The notes: a model not told the origin generated them from the letters alone. 64,000 nucleotides of DNA from Acidiferrimicrobium sp. IK (GCF_025499425.1 NZ_JAIMCB010000002.1:124001-188000); one strand, 5' to 3'. Shown: positions 38,974 to 47,081, counted from the stretch's first letter. Translations and numbers: made by a program.

Positions 38974-39381
38974 GTGGCCAGGACCAACGACGAGGACAAG
39001 GGCGAGGAGAAGGAGAAGCGCGGCATCCGGCGGCGCATCTCCGAACGGGCCATGAAGATCCCGTTCCTCCGCCGGCGCACCGTGAAGCGCATGATCAAAT
39101 ACATCGACAAGTCGAAGGAGAAGGGCCGCCGGCTGCCCCCTGAGATGCAGGAGCTCTCTCGGTTCCTGGCCCGAGTGCCCAAGGCCGACCGGGCCAAGCG
39201 CCTGGAGGAGGCGCTGCTCGCCCAGCAGAGCGCCGAGAGCGGCGAACAGGCCTTCAACCGGGACCTGCGCCGGGCCGCAGCCAACCAGCAGCGGCGCAGC
39301 GGCAAGAACCCCGCCGGGTACCGGCCGGGGTCTCTCCCCCGCTCCCAGCAGCCCGGCCGCAAGCCGTCCAAGCCGCGCTAG
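38974..39381 (+). CDS. Small, highly charged basic protein, unknown
   Basis: 135 aa from GTG 38974. The sequence is Lys/Arg-rich with acidic patches (DEDKGEEKEKRGIRRRISERAMK; PKADRAKRLEEALLAQQSAESG) and an Arg/Gln/Pro tail. No membrane segment, no domain I recognise. Helical central part suggests nucleic-acid or ribosome association, which is only a guess. It lies between the amine cluster and ychF on the same strand; a TACTGG sequence sits 4 nt before the start. Confidence 0.55.
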   Translation: MARTNDEDKGEEKEKRGIRRRISERAMKIPFLRRRTVKRMIKYIDKSKEKGRRLPPEMQELSRFLARVPKADRAKRLEEALLAQQSAESGEQAFNRDLRRAAANQQRRSGKNPAGYRPGSLPRSQQPGRKPSKPR

Positions 39382-39403
39382 GCGTCCGGCACCGGCTCTC
39401 CCC

Positions 39404-39409
39404 TACCCT
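39404..39409 (+). promoter_or_regulatory. -10 hexamer for ychF
   Basis: TACCCT at 39404-39409, followed by a leader of about 30 nt that contains GGAGAGGAA before the GTG at 39447. Leadered, unlike several neighbours. No clear -35. Confidence 0.4.
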
Positions 39410-39446
39410 GGAGGTCCCCCGCACCACCCTTGGAGAGGAATCGCTC

Positions 39447-40532
39447 GTGGGTCTGTCCATCGGCATCGTCGGCCTGCCCAACGTCGGCAAATCGACGCTG
39501 TTCAACGCCCTGACCCACAACGAGGTGCTAGCAGCCAACTACCCCTTCGCCACAATCGACCCCAACGTCGGGGTGGTCGGGGTCCCCGACCCGAGGCTCG
39601 GCAAGCTGGCCGAGCTGTACAAGAGCGAGAAGGTCGTGCCTGCGGACGTGACGTTCGTGGACATCGCCGGCATCGTCCGGGGCGCGTCGGAAGGTGAGGG
39701 TCTCGGCAACAAGTTCCTGGCCGCCATCCGCGAGACCGACGCCATCTGCCAGGTGGTGCGGGCCTTCGAGGACGACGACGTCATTCACGTCGACGGCAAG
39801 GTGTCCCCCGAGGCGGACATCGCCACCATCAATACCGAGCTGATCCTGGCCGACCTCCAGACCGTCGACAACCGCCTGGGCAAGCTGACTCGGGAGGCTC
39901 GCATGAAGCCCGACCTCGGGCCGGTCCTCGCCGCGGTGAGCAAGGCCAGGGACATCCTTGACAGCGGCCGGACGATCTCCGCCGCGGTGGCCGCAGGCGA
40001 CGTGGACGGCGACGCCCTCTACGATCTGCACCTTCTCACCGCCAAGCCGTTCCTGTACGTGTTCAACGTCGACGAGGACCACATCGCCGACGAGGACCTC
40101 CGCGCCGAGCTGGCCGCGCTGGTTGCGCCCGCGGAGTCAGTGATGCTCTGCGCCCAGATCGAGGCCGAGCTGGCGGCGCTGAGCGCCGACGACGCCGCGG
40201 AGATGCTCGAGGGTTACGGGTTGGAGGAGCCCGGCCTGGCCCGGCTGGTCCACATCGGGTTTCGCACCCTCGGCCTTCAGACCTACCTGACCGCCGGCCC
40301 GAAGGAGGCCCGGGCGTGGACGATCCACATCGGCGACACCGCGCCCGTCGCCGCTGGGGTCATCCACACCGACTTCCAGCGGGGGTTCATCAAGGCCGAG
40401 GTGGTCAGCTACGACGACCTGATGGCTGCTGGATCGGTCGCGGCGGTCCGGGCGGCCGGCAAGGCTCGGATCGAGGGCAAGGACTACGTGATGCGCGACG
40501 GCGACGTCGTGGAGTTCCGCTTCAACGTGTGA
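39447..40532 (+). CDS. ychF: Redox-regulated ATPase YchF (OLA1 family)
   Basis: Universal Obg-like P-loop protein that binds ribosomes and prefers ATP; 361 aa. G1 GLPNVGKST (9-17), G3 [28 protein letters not shown] in place of the GTP-specific NKxD motif, and the C-terminal TGS-like domain ending [25 protein letters not shown] 39447 with a good ribosome site. Its last 11 nt overlap a recombinase remnant on the other strand. Confidence 0.96.
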   Translation: MGLSIGIVGLPNVGKSTLFNALTHNEVLAANYPFATIDPNVGVVGVPDPRLGKLAELYKSEKVVPADVTFVDIAGIVRGASEGEGLGNKFLAAIRETDAICQVVRAFEDDDVIHVDGKVSPEADIATINTELILADLQTVDNRLGKLTREARMKPDLGPVLAAVSKARDILDSGRTISAAVAAGDVDGDALYDLHLLTAKPFLYVFNVDEDHIADEDLRAELAALVAPAESVMLCAQIEAELAALSADDAAEMLEGYGLEEPGLARLVHIGFRTLGLQTYLTAGPKEARAWTIHIGDTAPVAAGVIHTDFQRGFIKAEVVSYDDLMAAGSVAAVRAAGKARIEGKDYVMRDGDVVEFRFNV

Positions 40533-40792
40533 GACGGGCCCGCTCGGCTGCAAAGTCCCTGGTCAGAGGCTCGGTGGCCCGCCCCGACAGCGCCACGGTC
40601 CTCAGCGCTCTGAGCGGCGCCCCCCTGAAAGCGGTCTCGACGGCCGCTCGCGCCCGGTCGTGGTCGGCCGGCATCAGGTGGGCGTAGGTGCCGAGCACGA
40701 CGCTCGGGCTGTCACCGAGGTACTCCGCAGCGGCGACGGAGACGCCCTCCGACAGCAACACCGAGGCGAGGGTCTGCCAGGTCTCGTGGGAG
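40522..40792 (-). pseudogene. C-terminal remnant of a tyrosine recombinase/integrase
   Basis: Only the last part of the catalytic domain survives: SHETWQTLASVLLSEG (conserved His region), AEYLGDSPSVVLGTYAHLMP with the nucleophile Tyr, then RARAAVE. The frame continues upstream but with antisense-like sequence, so the 5' part is gone; the break is at about 40792. Its 3' end overlaps ychF by 11 nt. Family match is clear, activity is excluded. Confidence 0.75.
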
Positions 40793-40794
40793 CG

Positions 40795-40877
40795 GGCATC
40801 ACCTTCACCGCCGTGGCCAAGGCCTTCGGCGTGGCCCGCAGCTGGCTCTATGACCATCCCGAAATCCGCAGTCGCCG
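40795..40877 (+). pseudogene. Scrap resembling the HTH of DUF6262 (Tn554 TnpC-like) proteins
   Basis: Reads GITFTAVAKAFGVARSWLY then DHPEIRSRR, like the helix-turn-helix of DUF6262 proteins that accompany tyrosine-recombinase transposons. It has no start or stop of its own and is wedged between the recombinase remnant and the IS110 remnant, which it abuts directly. Short, so assignment is tentative. Confidence 0.4.
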
Positions 40878-40879
40878 CC

Positions 40880-41725
40880 GAGGAACACGCCGGGGTGCTG
40901 CGGGTGTGGGCGAAACGCAACAACGACCTGGGACGGCTGCGGAACAAGGCCGCCTGCCGGCTGCACTCGGTCCTGTGCGACCTGGTCGCCGGTGGGATCG
41001 CCACCGAGATCAGCGCCGATACCTCCGAACAGCTCCTCGAGAACGTGGCGCCGGCCAACGCGTTGGAGGCGGCCAAGGCCGAGCTCGCGGCCGAACTGAT
41101 CGCGGATGTCCGCCACCTCGACGAACAGATGGTGGCCTCCAAGCGGCGGATCGCCGCCGCGGTCAAGGCGTCGGGCACGACCCTCACCCAGCTCTACGGC
41201 GTCGGGCCGGTCGTGGCCGCCATGCTCATCGCCTACAGCGGCAACATCGGCCGCTTCGCCAGCCGAGACCACTACGCCGCCTACACCGGCACCGCCCCGG
41301 TCGAGGTCTCCTCCGGCGGCCGCCAGATCCACCGGGTCTCGCGGCGGGGGAACCGCCAGCTCAACCACGCCCTCCACATCGCGGCGATCTCCCAGATCCG
41401 CCACCCCGGCACCGAGGGCCGCACCTACTACGAGCGCAAGCTGGCCGAGGGCAAGACCCCCAAAGACGCAATCCGAGCGCTCAAGCGTCGCATCATCGAC
41501 GCCGTCTACCGCCAGCTACGCGCCGACGCCCAACGGCGGTCCGCGGCCGAGCGGGCCCGGGAGGACAAGCGGGGAACGACACAGCAGCCAGCGCGACCGG
41601 CCCTCACCCCGAACACCGGCTCTTCGGCGAAGCCACTCCCGGGCCCCACTCCACGCTACGACCCAGTCCAGCCCCGCCGAGCTCGCCGCTCCCGGCCCGC
41701 GGCGCTCGCCTCAAGAAGTACCTGA
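40880..41725 (+). mobile_element. IS110-family transposase, 3' remnant (catalytic N-terminus lost)
   Basis: About 281 codons in one open frame to the stop at 41725. It starts inside the linker (EEHAGVLRVWAKRNNDLGRLR). It keeps the Transposase_20-type C-terminal domain: LYGVGPVVAAMLIAYSGNIG, FASRDHYAAYTGTAPVEVSSG (with the conserved Ser), RRGNRQLNHALHIAAISQIRH and GRTYYERKLAEGKT. The DEDD RuvC-like N-terminal domain is missing, so the copy is dead. A Pro/Arg-rich tail follows. Oriented like the 5' remnant at 43552, with the DUF4143 gene between them. Confidence 0.85.
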
Positions 41726-41828
41726 CACAGAGAGGACCCGATCGGATCGCCCCATGCGCGGGTGGGGGCGGCGATTCTGAGCGGGCGTTCGGAATGTTGG
41801 CGATCGGCGACCAAGGGGGCAGTGCCGG

Positions 41829-43106
41829 TCAGGGGCCGAGCAGTCCGACAGGGATGACTGCGATGCCGTCGGGACGGCAGTAGGCATGGGTGCCGGGGGT
41901 GAGCACGGCACCGCCTAGGAAGTCGTCACCGAGCTGGTCGCGTAGCCAGACCAGGTGCCGGATGTCGCGGTCGTCGACGTGCCCGCTGAGCTTGACCTCC
42001 AGGCCGAACACGCGGTGGTCGCTGCGCTCCACGATGAGGTCGACCTCGTGCTCGCCTCGCCAGGAGCGAAAGTGGAGCACGCGTGCCTCGGCGGCCTGGG
42101 CGCAGACACGAACGACCAGGGTCGCCAGCGACTCGAACAGCGCGCCTAGGAGGGCGCCGTCGCGCTCCACGATCTGGTTGCCCTCGCCGCGCAGCAGCGC
42201 GCCTGCGTCCATCCCGAGCAGCCGGGCGGCGAGGGCCGGATCGGCCAGGTGGTGCTTGGGCGAGGAGGAGAGCCGGTTCAGGTGGTTGAACGTGGGGGCC
42301 CAGGCATTGAGTGGCTCCAGCACGAACAGCCGCTCCAGGGCGTCACGGTACGGGCCGGTCGTTGTCTTGGCTGGCTTGTCGCCTTCGCCGGCGGTCGCGG
42401 CGTCGCGGATGGCTTCGTAGGAGGCGGTCGTCGAGGTTGCGGCGGCGTAGGCGGCGAACCAGCGGCGCAGCGTCTCAGGGCGGCGCAGCGCCGTGCCGGC
42501 TTCGGGCAGGTCCACATCGACGATGCGCTGCAGGTACCCGTCGAGCGCCGCTCGGACCGCTCGGTCGGAGCCGCCGCGCAGTCCGGGGAAGCCGCCACTG
42601 ACGATCTCGGCCGTGTAGTCCCGCAGTTCCAGCTCGCAGCGGCCGGCCACCAGATCGGGGACGACTCCGCTCTCGAGCAGCCGGGTCAGCGACACCGTCG
42701 GCGTGCAGACGCCGCGCTCGGCCAGGGTCAACGGGCGCATCCGCAAGGTGACGATCCGCCCGGCCCCTGAGTGCGTCGGAGCCGTCCTCGGCGCGGCCGA
42801 CCCGGCGAGCAGGTACCGGCCACCGGCCGGGTCGCCGTCGACGGCCCGCCGGACCAGGTCCCACGCGACCGGCAGCCGCTGCCACTGGTCGATCAGGATC
42901 GGATACGGACCTTCTCCGAGCCGGCGCGGGTCGGCGGCGAGCAGCTCCGCCTGCGCCGGGTCATCCAACCGCAGCACCTGCACGGCCCGCTGAAGCGCGG
43001 TTGCCGTCTTGCCGACACCTCTCGGCCCCTCGATCGAGACGGCAGGCAACTCTGGCAGCAGAGCATCGAGCTCGGCGTCGAGCACCCGCGTCCGGTAAGA
43101 GGTCAC
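41829..43106 (-). CDS. AAA ATPase with C-terminal DUF4143 (PD-(D/E)XK-like) domain
   Basis: 425 aa, intact. Walker A GPRGVGKT (27-34); Walker B is YPILIDQWQRLP, with Gln where Glu is usual; then YLLAGSA and PLTLAERG (substrate-loop region). A winged-helix-like middle (RRWFAAYAAATSTTASYEAI) is followed by DUF4143, in which HEVDLIVE...VFGLEVKLS keeps the D...E-x-K pattern of nuclease-fold domains. Start GTG 43106 is 6 nt after a TAGCGT hexamer in the first of four 23-bp repeats; GTG 43109 is the alternative. Function unknown; such ATPases are common cargo in genomic islands and resemble toxin- or defence-associated ATPases. Confidence 0.85.
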   Translation of the reverse strand: MTSYRTRVLDAELDALLPELPAVSIEGPRGVGKTATALQRAVQVLRLDDPAQAELLAADPRRLGEGPYPILIDQWQRLPVAWDLVRRAVDGDPAGGRYLLAGSAAPRTAPTHSGAGRIVTLRMRPLTLAERGVCTPTVSLTRLLESGVVPDLVAGRCELELRDYTAEIVSGGFPGLRGGSDRAVRAALDGYLQRIVDVDLPEAGTALRRPETLRRWFAAYAAATSTTASYEAIRDAATAGEGDKPAKTTTGPYRDALERLFVLEPLNAWAPTFNHLNRLSSSPKHHLADPALAARLLGMDAGALLRGEGNQIVERDGALLGALFESLATLVVRVCAQAAEARVLHFRSWRGEHEVDLIVERSDHRVFGLEVKLSGHVDDRDIRHLVWLRDQLGDDFLGGAVLTPGTHAYCRPDGIAVIPVGLLGP

Positions 43107-43111
43107 CACAT

Positions 43112-43203
43112 CACGCTACCGATCCGCATGTGGTCACGCTACCATTGCGCAGTCGTTCACCCTACTGTTCCGCAGCCCCCCACGCTACCATTCCGAATTT
43201 AGG
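43112..43203. repeat. Four contiguous 23-bp direct repeats upstream of the DUF4143 gene
   Basis: Units start at 43112, 43135, 43158 and 43181, exactly 23 bp apart. Consensus CACGCTACCATTCCGCA over the first 17 positions; the last six vary. On the minus strand each holds TAGCGT (TAGGGT in the third unit), a -10-like hexamer. The first lies 6 nt before the start codon. The period equals a 6-bp hexamer plus 17-bp spacer, about two helical turns. No spacers, so not CRISPR. Possibly an operator array or iterated promoter for the ATPase gene. Confidence 0.85.
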
Positions 43204-43370
43204 TAGCCGACTGCTGGTCGCGTAAGTACCGCGGGGCCACTCACGCGCAGCGCCCACCCTCCAGTTGAGTGACCCGACAGCTCGCTCCGCCACCACGTTC
43301 TGGGCGGACGACCGCGCCCCGAGCCGTCTGATTGGCTATCCACCACGACGGTAGGGCTTGGTTCCACGGT

Positions 43371-43545
43371 CGAGAGATCCTGACGGGTCAGCTCTCCAGC
43401 CGTCTGCCGACTGGTTTTGAGCCTGGCTTCCGCACGAGGCGCCAGCCTCTCGGGTCTCGCCCGTGGTGAGGCTCAAGAGAGGCGCGAGCCGTTCGTTCTG
43501 AAATCAAACATGCCCGCCGCGGTTCCTATTGACAGCGATCAAGGA
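43371..43545 (+). ncRNA. Candidate IS110 bridge-RNA region (structured left end)
   Basis: Upstream of the IS110 5' remnant several helices are visible: CTGAC/GTCAG (43380-43391), CCAG/CTGG (43396-43414), and a multibranch unit closed by TTGAGCCT (43417-43424) and AGGCTCAA (43469-43476). Inside that unit are GAGGC/GCCTC (43436-43449) and CGGG/CCCG (43451-43463). IS110-group elements carry their guide (bridge) RNA in this non-coding left end. Identity is inferred from location and folding. The remaining bases from 43204 to 43370 show no feature. Confidence 0.4.
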
Positions 43546-43551
43546 GACGGC

Positions 43552-43700
43552 ATGGCCAGCGTGATGATCGGCATTGACCCGCACAAGGCGTCGCACACGG
43601 CTGCGGCGATCGACCCGGCCGAGAACGAGCTGGGGCAGGCACGGGTGCGGGCTGCTGTCGGCCAGGTGGACCGGCTGCTGGCGTGGAGGGCTGGCCGGAT
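43552..43700 (+). mobile_element. IS110-family transposase, 5' remnant
   Basis: AAGGAG 5 nt before an ATG at 43552, then MASVMIGIDPHKASHTAAAI and NELGQARVRAAVGQVDRLLAW. This is the start of the DEDD/RuvC-like domain, with its first Asp in GIDPHK. Similarity stops near 43700; the frame runs on to 43878 with unrelated sequence. The missing part corresponds to the domain also missing from the remnant at 40880, but the order (3' piece first) means they derive from two copies. Confidence 0.75.
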
Positions 43701-43848
43701 CACGTTTTCCATCAGGTTGGCGACGTACCTGCTGGATGTTGTCCCCGGTCAGCACGTTGTTCGGTTCCCCGACATGAGCGAGCAGTGCGACCTGATCGGA
43801 CGCGGTGGTCGTGGTCAGCACCAATGCCGTGGCCGGGGGTGGTGGAGG

Positions 43849-44076
43849 TCATGCCCACGGACCGGTCGAATGCGGTGACCGCAGGAGCACGACCGACCTG
43901 GGCCCGTAGCGTCCACGGACAGATGGTGCGGTGGGCGAGTTGGCGGCCGACCCGTCGCAGCCGGCGCCACCGAAGGAGAAGATGCCGCTGCCTGAGGCGA
44001 CGAGCCAGTTGCCCCGGCCTTCGGGGGTGGCGCCCATGCCGACGATGGGCTTGTTTAGTGGGACGTTCCGCTCCAA
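43849..44076 (-). pseudogene. Fragment of a secreted repeat (propeller-like) protein
   Basis: Begins near 44070 with [20 protein letters not shown] then [13 protein letters not shown]. That is one unit of the repeated G-M-x-A-T-P-x-G-x-G-Y-W-L-V motif found in actinobacterial wall or secreted proteins. A single degenerate unit, without signal peptide, then unrelated sequence. Bases 43701-43848 hold only decayed sequence I cannot assign. Confidence 0.5.
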
Positions 44077-44126
44077 CGTCTAACGGGCGAAGATCCCCGA
44101 CCAGGTTGGTCGAGCCACCTCGGGAT

Positions 44127-44132
44127 TACCCT
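44127..44132 (+). promoter_or_regulatory. -10 hexamer for the small membrane protein gene
   Basis: TACCCT with TTGGTC 16 nt upstream (44105-44110) and 8 nt to the GTG at 44141. Nearly the same layout as before the cytosine deaminase (TACCCTCGG). Suggests a leaderless or almost leaderless mRNA. Confidence 0.45.
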
Positions 44133-44140
44133 CGGGTGGC

Positions 44141-44491
44141 GTGGCGCCCGACCGCCCTCCGCCGGTTCCCGTGGTGGTGCGCCTCGGCGTCCGGGTCACC
44201 CCTCCACCGGGCGGCGACTGCACCTGCGTGTCGTGCGCCTTGTATCGGGCCGGGCACAAGTTGCGGCGGGCGGTCCTGCTGAGCGCGGCCGCTCCCCTGC
44301 CGTTCCTGCTGGCATGGTGGGCCGGCCCGGCGGCGACCTCTACCGGTGTCGGGTACGGATCGCAGGTCGTCGGCGGCCTGCTGCTGGTAGGGACAGTGGC
44401 GGTCGTGTTGGCGCTGAGCGCCTGGAGCGCACCGGGGCGGCGGGCTTTGCACCGCCGCCGGCCCCGGAGCCTGTCGTGGCCGCCGGAGTGA
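44141..44491 (+). CDS. Small two-helix membrane protein with CxxC, unknown
   Basis: 116 aa. Pro-rich start, then DCTCVSCALYRAGHK with a CxxC pair and two hydrophobic stretches (about 44-62 and 72-94), followed by a basic tail. No family recognised. GTG 44141 is supported by the TACCCT hexamer but not by a ribosome site. Convergent with the propeller gene, 13 nt apart. Confidence 0.45.
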   Translation: MAPDRPPPVPVVVRLGVRVTPPPGGDCTCVSCALYRAGHKLRRAVLLSAAAPLPFLLAWWAGPAATSTGVGYGSQVVGGLLLVGTVAVVLALSAWSAPGRRALHRRRPRSLSWPPE

Positions 44492-44504
44492 TCGTCGATC
44501 GGCC

Positions 44505-45602
44505 TCAGGGCAGCACCGCGAACGGCCCGGACTGCACCGAGAAGCGAAGGGCGGTCGATGATCCGGTCGCCGTGTCGAGTGCGTCGCCGCCGCCTTCGGC
44601 GGTCACCGCCACCAGCCACCGCCCTCCTGGTGACCATGTCACCGCCGACGGGGTGCCGACCAGCTGCTCGCTGCGGTAGGAACCGGTCGCGACGTCGACC
44701 AGGCACAGCTGCCCGAGCGTCTTGGCCGAGCCCTCGGTGAAGTACCCGGCGAAGCGGTGGCCGTCAGGGGAGAGCTGACCGGGTCCGTAGGTAGCGAGCA
44801 GGGGCAGCTGTCCCTTCACGGTGCGGCCGGTCGCCGCGTCGGTCAGGTACAGCGGCCCGGCGAACCCGCCCGGCTGCGCCACTGTCCACGCGACGGTCGA
44901 GCCCGCCACGTCTAGGACGGCCGCTCGAGGGTCGGTGCTGATCGCTCGGAGGAGCTTGGTGGCGCTCGGGTCGACGATCTCCACCCCGCCGCTGTCAGTA
45001 CCGGTGAGCACCAACCCGGCCGGCACCGCTCCCGCCAGGTTCCAGCCGCTCGGAAGCCGGATCGGTGCGCCCGCCGCCCGGCCGGATCCGTCGACCTCGG
45101 TGATGTCGCCGGTGGTGTCGGTGACCCAGAACCGGTCGGGTCGGGTCGCGGCCGTCGCCGTGGCAGCGCCGGGCACCGGGACGATCGTCGCCCCCGGCGT
45201 GTCGGGGAGGATGGCGACGCCGCGCCCGTCGGTCAGCACGTCATAGCCTGCCCTGGCGATGATCGCCGAGGGGGCGAAAGGCGCGGGAGGCAACCGGGTG
45301 AACCGCCCGGTCTGCAGGTCGTCGGCCGCCAGGGCGCTCCCGGTGTACTCGAGCAGCGAGATCGGTACGGGCCGGTCGCTCTGGCGGGCAAGCAGCGCGA
45401 GGAGCTCGTCGCCGGCGTGCAGCCTCGGAGGGTCGGTGACTTGAACCCGCTTCACCGACGCGGCGGCGAGGCGAGCGGTGAGCAGGTCGTCAGCTCGGGT
45501 AACCCGGGTGATGGTGGCCTCGCTGCGCGTCGGGGTCGTGGCGGCTGGGGCTGCAGCCGCGGCACGGAGGTCGGCCGCTTCAGAGGCCAGTGCGATGCTC
45601 AT
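44505..45602 (-). CDS. WD40/TolB-like propeller protein, 3' part of a probably frameshifted gene
   Basis: 365 aa from ATG 45602. Repeating blade-like segments: FWVTDTTGDITEVDGSG, GTDSGGVEIVDPSATKLL, GPLYLTDAATGRTVKGQL, LSPDGHRFAGYF, LCLVDVATGSYRSE and WSPGGRWLVAVTAEGG. Its ATG overlaps the stop of the upstream ORF (ATGA). Yet the same frame reads sensibly 13 codons further upstream (RSFTGAVEALRHA), continuing a helix of the upstream ORF, so both may be one membrane-anchored protein of about 490 aa split by a frameshift near 45640. No function assigned. Confidence 0.6.
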   Translation of the reverse strand: MSIALASEAADLRAAAAAPAATTPTRSEATITRVTRADDLLTARLAAASVKRVQVTDPPRLHAGDELLALLARQSDRPVPISLLEYTGSALAADDLQTGRFTRLPPAPFAPSAIIARAGYDVLTDGRGVAILPDTPGATIVPVPGAATATAATRPDRFWVTDTTGDITEVDGSGRAAGAPIRLPSGWNLAGAVPAGLVLTGTDSGGVEIVDPSATKLLRAISTDPRAAVLDVAGSTVAWTVAQPGGFAGPLYLTDAATGRTVKGQLPLLATYGPGQLSPDGHRFAGYFTEGSAKTLGQLCLVDVATGSYRSEQLVGTPSAVTWSPGGRWLVAVTAEGGGDALDTATGSSTALRFSVQSGPFAVLP

Positions 45603-46012
45603 TGCGTGGCGAAGGGCCTCCACTGCACCGGTGAACGACCGCGCCCGGCCAGGTGGGCGCGCACGGCGAGCAGCGTTCGCGCCTCCTCTTTCTCCAGCGC
45701 CGAATACACCGCGTCGATCCTGGTCCAGGGTTCGCTGCCCTTCGACAGACCGCCTATCCGGCTCATGAGGGTGGCCCGCTCGACGTCGAGCGCCGCCGCG
45801 GTGGACCACGAGCGCGACAGCGAGCGAAGGTCGTCGGTTGCCCGGGCGGAGCGCAGCGGGAACACCACCCACACCACAACCGCCACGACCACAATGGCCA
45901 CGAGCGCCCAGCGCCGGCGCGTGGGCGGCCGGCGGGGTCCCGGATCCGGCGGTTGGGCAGCGGCCCACTCCGGCACCTCGATCTCGAGTGGCAGCTCTCG
46001 CCGCTTGGCCAC
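45599..46012 (-). CDS. Single-pass membrane protein, probably the N-terminal part of the propeller protein
   Basis: 137 aa. Acidic/Pro-rich cytoplasmic start (ELPLEIEVPEW), one membrane helix (about 36-52, ALVAIVVVAVVVWVVF) and an external helical region ending in a poor tail SPVQWRPFATQ. GTG 46012 with GGAGG upstream, and TAGCAT as -10 before it (about 46035). The last 11 residues look like out-of-frame read-through. See the propeller entry. Confidence 0.6.
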   Translation of the reverse strand: MAKRRELPLEIEVPEWAAAQPPDPGPRRPPTRRRWALVAIVVVAVVVWVVFPLRSARATDDLRSLSRSWSTAAALDVERATLMSRIGGLSKGSEPWTRIDAVYSALEKEEARTLLAVRAHLAGRGRSPVQWRPFATQ

Positions 46013-46052
46013 CGCCGACCTCCCGCCCCGATGCTACGCCGTCCCCCGGCTG

Positions 46053-47081
46053 CTACCCGGCGGGCAACGCGGCTGCGCTAGCTACCTCCAAGTCGCCGTC
46101 CTCGCCGGGCGCGACAGGCAGCCCGACGCGGTCTGCTCGCACCAGCGCGATGCCCGCGACCACCAGCGCGCCGCCACAGACCTGGGTGACGCTCAGGCGC
46201 TGGTCGAGGAGCACCCAGGCGTAGACCACCGCGCACACCACCTCCGCCAGCCCGACAAACGACGCCACCCGAGGCCCGAGGGCCCGCGCCGCGGCGATAC
46301 CAGTGACATACGCCAGGGCGGCGGCCACCACGGCCAGACCGAGGACCGGAACCACCCAGCTGACCCGGCTGTGGGCCAAGACGACGGCCGCCCGCGGCGC
46401 AACGAAGGGCATGGCGCCGGTCGCGCCGGCGATCAGCATCGCCGCGCCGCCGACCCCGAGGCCACCCCATGCGACCGCGAGCGGGGGCAGCGCCTCGTCC
46501 TGCGAGGCGGAGATCACGAAGTAGACCGCCAGGCCGACGGCCGCGCCGAACCCCCAGAGGACCCCGATCGGGTCGACGTGCTGCTTGCCGGCGAGGTCGA
46601 GCACCAGCACCAGACCCACCACCGCGACCACGGCGCCTGCGGTGGTGAGGGCCCCCGGGGCCTGCCGGTGACGGGCCCACTGCCAGCCGATGACCAGGAT
46701 GGTGCCGGAGTACTCGAGGAGTAGGGCGATCGCGACCGACAGGTGCTGCACCGCCTGGAAGTAGCACAGCTGGCAGCCGGCGATCGGTACCAGGCCGTAG
46801 AGGACCACGGTGCGGGCACCTTGGCGCCACGGTCCCCGGTACCTGCGAAGCTGCAGCGATGCCGGGACGGTCAGGACCACCGTGGCCACGAGAAGACGGA
46901 CGGTGACCGCCGCCGCGGGGGTCCAGCCGGCCCGCAGCAGGCTGGTCGCGAATGATCCCGACGTCCCGAACATCGCCGCCGAGAGGACCGCCAGGCCGAG
47001 TCCCTCCCTGCTGGCCGGGCCGCGAGGGCTGCGGGACGGCCGCCCCCCGGACCGTAATGACTGTCGGTACCCTACGGCCAT
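46053..47081 (-). CDS. EamA/DMT family permease
   Basis: 342 aa, two EamA repeats with ten hydrophobic segments (first: LGLAVLSAAMFGTSGSFATSLL; second repeat from about VGLAVYFVISASQDEALPP). DMT proteins export amino acids, amines or other metabolites. ATG 47081 is the only usable start before helix 1 and gives a 28-residue basic leader. TACGGT (47095-47090) is 8 nt upstream. The start lies within the promoter of the divergent CGNR gene. Substrate unknown. Confidence 0.88.
   Translation of the reverse strand: MAVGYRQSLRSGGRPSRSPRGPASREGLGLAVLSAAMFGTSGSFATSLLRAGWTPAAAVTVRLLVATVVLTVPASLQLRRYRGPWRQGARTVVLYGLVPIAGCQLCYFQAVQHLSVAIALLLEYSGTILVIGWQWARHRQAPGALTTAGAVVAVVGLVLVLDLAGKQHVDPIGVLWGFGAAVGLAVYFVISASQDEALPPLAVAWGGLGVGGAAMLIAGATGAMPFVAPRAAVVLAHSRVSWVVPVLGLAVVAAALAYVTGIAAARALGPRVASFVGLAEVVCAVVYAWVLLDQRLSVTQVCGGALVVAGIALVRADRVGLPVAPGEDGDLEVASAAALPAG

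Noticed and set aside
40660-41883. 407-codon plus ORF across the recombinase/IS110 region
   Set aside because: Only the short DUF6262-like patch at 40795-40877 is meaningful; the rest is out-of-frame with the IS110 remnant.
43112-43203. CRISPR-like repeats
   Set aside because: The units are contiguous with no unique spacers and lie in a promoter; no cas genes nearby.
43504-43824. Minus-strand ORF of 106 codons over the IS110 5' remnant
   Set aside because: A stretch near its N-terminus looks protein-like, but most of it is antisense to the IS110 start; no family could be assigned.
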